From contig JAIPHA010000010.1 in the NCBI GenBank assembly GCA_021735445.1, positions 1-44,788 on the forward strand: a DNA stretch of 44,788 bases. The letters run 5' to 3'. The notes under the pieces were generated by a model, which saw only the letters and a list, made by a program, of their open reading frames with translations, did no database searches and had not been told where the DNA came from. The stretch is from Candidatus Omnitrophota bacterium (GTDB taxonomy: Bacteria > Omnitrophota > Gorgyraeia > Duberdicusellales > 4484-171). A program made the position numbers and the translations under genes. This document shows positions 40,596 to 44,788 of this stretch, in pieces. The number at the start of each line of letters is the position of its first letter. Positions within the stretch are counted from its first letter, which is position 1.

Positions 40596-41220
40596 TCAAT
40601 AATCCTAGAGATATCAAAATTAGGCCGCAAATTATTCTTATGATTTTTTCCCCTTTTTTACTTTTTGAAAAAAATTGGGAAAGCTTTGCCGAAAATGCAA
40701 TGATAAGTATAAGTGGCGATATTGCTGTGCCTAAACCAAAGGCAAGCGCAAAAGCGCCGGCGTCAATTAAGTTGGATGAAATGATTGCAATGTAATTTAG
40801 GATTCCAATCAGCGGCAGACAAGGCGCAAATCCAACTAAAAATCCGATGATACCTACATTTCTGATATTTCCTTTATGAAGGCGGCGGCAAAACCAATTA
40901 GGATTGTCCTTTTTGTAAAAAAGAGTAGTTATTCCAATTAAGATAATAAAAATAGCTAAAAGATTGTAAATAAGCGATGAATATCTTTTCAGTAGATAGT
41001 CAGAAAATAAATTTACCACTTTTGTCCAAATTAAAGCTAAAATAATGTAACTTATAATTTTACTAGTCGAAAAAATCAGGTAGGAGATTAAAGATTTTTG
41101 AAATCCCTTTTTAAAAACGGCAGAATAGCTGGCAAGCAGCGGAGCGCAGAAAGCTAAACATGGCCCTGAACCTAAAACAATCCCGCTAATAAATAGATAG
41201 TAGAGGTTATGAGCCATCAA
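40570..41220 (-). CDS. SafE/CcdA-like sulfite exporter/cytochrome c biogenesis membrane protein
   Basis: Multi-TM; GSGPCLAFCAPLLASY and VGFAPCLPLIGILNYIA. Confidence 0.8.
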   Translation of the reverse strand: MMAHNLYYLFISGIVLGSGPCLAFCAPLLASYSAVFKKGFQKSLISYLIFSTSKIISYIILALIWTKVVNLFSDYLLKRYSSLIYNLLAIFIILIGITTLFYKKDNPNWFCRRLHKGNIRNVGIIGFLVGFAPCLPLIGILNYIAIISSNLIDAGAFALAFGLGTAISPLILIIAFSAKLSQFFSKSKKGEKIIRIICGLILISLGLLIILQTPLR

Positions 41221-41246
41221 TTTATTATAAGCGAAACGTAACTATA

Positions 41247-43361
41247 TTGTCTATGGCAATTTTTATAGTTTTAGGCATAACAGCTTCTCTTTATCAGCTA
41301 ATACTGCTGCGGGAATTTACTTTTTCTATCGCAAAAAATGAACTTTCTTTGGTGGTAGCGATAGGTGTATGGATTATTTTTTGTTCTTTAGGCAGTTTAG
41401 CCGGCCGGAAAAAAAGATTCCTAGAGATAAGTTATTTGCCTTTTTCTTATTCGCTGATTTTTTCTTTAATTGTTGCTTCAATTCATTTAGTAAAAAAAAC
41501 AGCCGGGTTAAGCTATTATGAGATAGCCAGCTTTGGATTTATCGCGGCTTCTGCGCTTTTCTTTTTTGGTGCTATCGGATTTTTAGTAGGCTACTCTTTT
41601 TGTTTGTTTTGCCGCAATTACCTTAACCGCAATAAATATTCTTCTTCTGCTTTTGCTAATTTTTTTGGCTACGAAGCCCTGGGTTTTTTTATTGGGGGTA
41701 TTGTTTTTACCTTTTTTTTGGCAACTTACCGGAATCCATTTATTTTTTCGGCCTTACCGCTTGCTTTTTATCTATTTATTTCTGATAAGTTAAGAAAAAA
41801 AATAATTTTTGCTTTTTTTATAATAATTTTAACTTTTTTTTCGGCACAAAGTTTTAAAAAAATAATTGAGTCAGAGTTTAAGGGGGCTAAAATTATATTT
41901 TATAAGGGGACCCCCTATGGGCCGGTTATCGGGGTTCAAAAAAATAAAGTCAGTTCTTTTTATCTAAATGGTTCTCTGGCCGGTTCATCCGAAGATTTGT
42001 TTTGGGATGAAAAATTTATTCATACCACTCTATCTGCGTTAAAGGAACCAAAAGATGTATTATTTATCGGTTCTGCTTTTTCCAATCAGCTGCCGGAAAT
42101 CTTAAAGCATAAGGTCGAAAACCTGCATTACCTAAGTTTAAATAAGACCGTTGTTTCTTTCGCAAAAAAGAGAGTCGGCCGGGCCGAGAGAGAAAAAATA
42201 AAATTTATAGTTGCTGATCCTAGAAAATACCTCAAAACCAATCTAAAAAAGTATGATTGCATAATCCTTAATAAGCCTCCGCCGGCCTCCTTTTCTTTAA
42301 ATCGTTTTTTTACTTATGAATTTTTTAAATTAGCGGCGGCAAGGCTTAAAACCGGCGGAGTTTTTTCTTTTTTTATTCCTTCCAAGCGGGATATTTTAAG
42401 CCCTCATATCTTAAAATTTAATTCCTGCATCTTAAATACCTTAGACCGGGTTTTTGACAATAAGATATTGCTGCCGTCGGATTCGATGCTTGTTATTGCT
42501 TCTCACCGAAAAATTTCTTCCCGGTTTATTTTTGATAATTTTTCTCAAAACAAGATTGGTACAGATTATTTGACTATTTACCATTTAAAAGATTATTTGG
42601 CAAAAAACCGGCGTAATTATTTTAGGGAAAAAATTGACCCGGCGATTGGGATAAATAAAGACTACTATCCTTTAGGTTTTTTTTATTACCTTTCTTTAGA
42701 ACAGGCAAAATTTTATCCACATTTTTTTCCAGAAGTTAAACCGGCCAAAACTTATATAGTCTTCATCTTTATCTTATTCGGGTTATCTCTGATTTTGTTG
42801 AGCTTAAAGAACAAGAAAACAAACTATTTTATTTCAGCTTTTGTAACCGGCTTTAGTTCAATCACCCTCACTGCTTTTGTTTTTATTCTTTTTCAGGTTA
42901 GCTGCGGCGCTTTGTTTGAGATGGCAGGCATTCTAACTGGTTTATTTATGCTCGGGCTGGCGGGAGGGGCTTTTTTTGTGAATATGGCTTTAGTTAAAAT
43001 TGGCCTAAAAAGATCAGGCCTTAGTTTTTATTTTGGCTTTTGGGTATTATTTAGTTTAATTTTGTGGGCGGGAGGTAATTTATTTACTCAACCTTATCAA
43101 ATGATCTTGTTTTTATATTTTTATTCTTTAGTTTCCGGGGCCTTAACCGGAGCAATTTACCCTCTGGTTTCTTTTTACCTTGCCGGGGATTATCGAATAA
43201 AACAAACCATCCCGGTTTCGTTATATGCCGCAGATTTAGGCGGTTCATTTTTGGGAACTTTAACCGTATCGGTTTTCTTTATTCCTTTTTTAGGGGTTTG
43301 GGCCGGGTTAAGCCTGATAGTTTATCTTTTGGCTTTATTTTTTATTAGAAATTTTTATTGA
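41247..43361 (+). CDS. Integral membrane spermidine-synthase-like protein
   Basis: TM - soluble methyltransferase-like (KDVLFIGSAFSNQLPEILKHKVENLHYLSLNKTVVSFAKKRV...KYDCIILNKPPPASFSLNRFFTYEFFKLAAARLKTGGVFSFFIPS) - TM. Confidence 0.75.
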   Translation: MSMAIFIVLGITASLYQLILLREFTFSIAKNELSLVVAIGVWIIFCSLGSLAGRKKRFLEISYLPFSYSLIFSLIVASIHLVKKTAGLSYYEIASFGFIAASALFFFGAIGFLVGYSFCLFCRNYLNRNKYSSSAFANFFGYEALGFFIGGIVFTFFLATYRNPFIFSALPLAFYLFISDKLRKKIIFAFFIIILTFFSAQSFKKIIESEFKGAKIIFYKGTPYGPVIGVQKNKVSSFYLNGSLAGSSEDLFWDEKFIHTTLSALKEPKDVLFIGSAFSNQLPEILKHKVENLHYLSLNKTVVSFAKKRVGRAEREKIKFIVADPRKYLKTNLKKYDCIILNKPPPASFSLNRFFTYEFFKLAAARLKTGGVFSFFIPSKRDILSPHILKFNSCILNTLDRVFDNKILLPSDSMLVIASHRKISSRFIFDNFSQNKIGTDYLTIYHLKDYLAKNRRNYFREKIDPAIGINKDYYPLGFFYYLSLEQAKFYPHFFPEVKPAKTYIVFIFILFGLSLILLSLKNKKTNYFISAFVTGFSSITLTAFVFILFQVSCGALFEMAGILTGLFMLGLAGGAFFVNMALVKIGLKRSGLSFYFGFWVLFSLILWAGGNLFTQPYQMILFLYFYSLVSGALTGAIYPLVSFYLAGDYRIKQTIPVSLYAADLGGSFLGTLTVSVFFIPFLGVWAGLSLIVYLLALFFIRNFY

Positions 43362-44449
43362 TTCCAAATACCGGGAATCTTTTTGCCACAGTATGGGCAT
43401 CTTCCCTCTTCTATCTTGTTATCTAAAACATGGTATCCAACGCGTTTGATTAAAAGTTTTTCGCAGTTAGGGCAATAAGTATTTTCTCCAATTTGCTCGG
43501 GGACGTTTCCGATATAGATAAAATGCAAGCCCTCTTCTTTAGCGATTTTTTCTGCGCGTTTTAGGCTGGATAAAGGGGTAGGGGAAAGATTAGTTAATTT
43601 ATACATTGGGTAAAAACGGGAAAAATGGATAGGGGTTTCTGCGCCTAAATTTTTAACAACCCAGCGGCAAAGTTTACGCAAGTCTTCTTTACTGTCATTT
43701 GCTCCGGGAATGAGCAGGTTGGTGATTTCCACCCAAACACCTTCTTGGTCCAGAATTTTTAAACTATTTAATACTGTCTCTAAACTTCCTTGAGTATAGG
43801 AACTGTAGAAATCCTGGCTGAAAGCCTTCAGGTCAATATTTGCAGCTGTTAGGTGTTTTGCCAGCTTCCGTAAAGGCTTTTCTCTGATTTGCCCGGCCGA
43901 GTGCATAACGGATTCGATTTTCTGTTTGCTCGCTTCTTTTGCGATATCAATCATGTATTCGTAGAAGATGGTAGGTTCTGTATAGGTAAAAGCAATAGTG
44001 GGGCAATTTTTGTCTTTGGCTGCTTTTATTATTGCTTGAGGTAAACGGTAGCTTACATCAACCATTTCGGCATCAAGCTGGGATATCTCCCAATTTTGGC
44101 AAAATTTACAACGTAAGTTACAGCCGGCGGTTGCTAAGGAAAATGATTTTGTTCCCGGGTAAACATGATAGAGCGGTTTTTTTTCGATTGGATCGGCATG
44201 AAGGGCAACCGGCTTGCCATAGGTGAGCGAATAAAGTTTTCCGCCTATGTTTTTTCTTCCCCGGCAGAATCCTTTTTGCCCGGGAGAAAGAATGCATTTT
44301 CTCGGGCAAAGCCGGCATTGGACTTTATTGCTTTTTAAGCTTTGCCAGAATAAGGCTTCTTTTTTAGGGGCAGAATTTTCCGGAAAACAAATATTTATCC
44401 CTGCAACCAGATAAAAAATTAGAAATAGGACTAACTTTTTTTTAGTCAT
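43355..44449 (-). CDS. AmmeMemoRadiSam system radical SAM enzyme, with N-terminal hydrophobic segment
   Basis: VQCRLCPRKCILSPGQKGFCRGR; TAGCNLRCKFCQNWEISQ; FTYTEPTIFYEYMIDIA; N-terminus MTKKKLVLFLIFYLVAGINICFPENS. Confidence 0.93.
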   Translation of the reverse strand: MTKKKLVLFLIFYLVAGINICFPENSAPKKEALFWQSLKSNKVQCRLCPRKCILSPGQKGFCRGRKNIGGKLYSLTYGKPVALHADPIEKKPLYHVYPGTKSFSLATAGCNLRCKFCQNWEISQLDAEMVDVSYRLPQAIIKAAKDKNCPTIAFTYTEPTIFYEYMIDIAKEASKQKIESVMHSAGQIREKPLRKLAKHLTAANIDLKAFSQDFYSSYTQGSLETVLNSLKILDQEGVWVEITNLLIPGANDSKEDLRKLCRWVVKNLGAETPIHFSRFYPMYKLTNLSPTPLSSLKRAEKIAKEEGLHFIYIGNVPEQIGENTYCPNCEKLLIKRVGYHVLDNKIEEGRCPYCGKKIPGIWNQ

Positions 44450-44573
44450 TGCTAATAATATTATAACAATACGATGAAAAAAATCTAGCCGTTTCCCACC
44501 CCGGAGGTGGCAATAGCGGATGGATCTTTTACTTGGGACGCCCTATGAAAATTGCCCGGTAATTATTATGGGC

Positions 44574-44602
44574 TTGACAAATTTTATTCAATATTATATA
44601 CT
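44574..44602 (+). promoter_or_regulatory. Sigma70-type promoter for MarR-like gene
   Basis: TTGACA 44574-44579, N17, TATACT 44597-44602. Confidence 0.75.
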
Positions 44603-44608
44603 TTAGAC

Positions 44609-44634
44609 AGTTAATAGTTAAGGTTATTAACTAT
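44609..44634 (+). promoter_or_regulatory. Palindromic operator candidate (MarR-type)
   Basis: agttaatagttaaggttattaactat contains ATAGTTA/TAACTAT and GTTAAT/ATTAAC inverted repeats directly after the -10. Confidence 0.5.
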
Positions 44635-44646
44635 ATGGAGGTGGTA

Positions 44647-44788
44647 ATGGCCGATAAATCAATTTCTCAATTTTCTAAAGAGTTGACAGACACGATTTCT
44701 TATATCCAGCGCCTAGCGCACAATATGCTTAAAGAAAAATCAGATGCATTCATTAAAGGAAAAATTACTTTACCGCAATATTTAGTCC
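44647..44788 (+). CDS. MarR-like transcriptional regulator (N-terminal fragment, truncated by window edge)
   Basis: MADKSISQFSKELTDTISYIQRLAHNMLKEKSDAFIKGKITLPQYLV...; RBS ggaggt. Confidence 0.6.
   Translation, partial: MADKSISQFSKELTDTISYIQRLAHNMLKEKSDAFIKGKITLPQYLV

Overview
A 44.8 kb low-GC bacterial chromosomal window. The gene style and content suggest a Candidatus Omnitrophota-like lineage, but this is inference only. The first third is a nitrogen-assimilation locus: glnA, a GAF-ANTAR RNA-binding regulator, a porin-like gene, amt, amt, glnB/PII, an orphan class I glutamine amidotransferase, a Fis-type HTH gene, gltB and gltD. The middle is a run of housekeeping genes followed by carA, carB, purF, a DUF1846 gene, pyrG and greA. 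The last third has a U32 peptidase, a metallopeptidase/ATP-grasp/EF-Tu-domain-II-like trio, and an AmmeMemoRadiSam neighbourhood: a Memo-AMMECR1 fusion, a SafE/CcdA-like protein, a membrane spermidine-synthase-like protein and a radical SAM enzyme, several with N-terminal export-like segments. The most interesting signal lies between the genes. The leaders of glnA, the porin-amt-amt-glnB block and gltB each carry two small hairpins with hexaloops of the form A1-N-N-G4-N-N. The 3' arm of the second hairpin is shared with the 5' arm of an intrinsic terminator. That is the published architecture of ANTAR antitermination targets, and the ANTAR-domain gene sits between two of these leaders. This predicts an autoregulated, ANTAR-controlled antitermination regulon for glutamine/ammonium metabolism. 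The PII protein has His at the usual uridylylation Tyr51, and the glutamine synthetase looks GSI-alpha-like without the adenylylation motif. An unexplained perfect 21-nt reverse-complement pair sits in the terminator apices of the glnA and amt leaders. A transposase fragment (ISNCY-like) is at the left edge, and a truncated MarR-like gene with a palindromic operator candidate is at the right edge.
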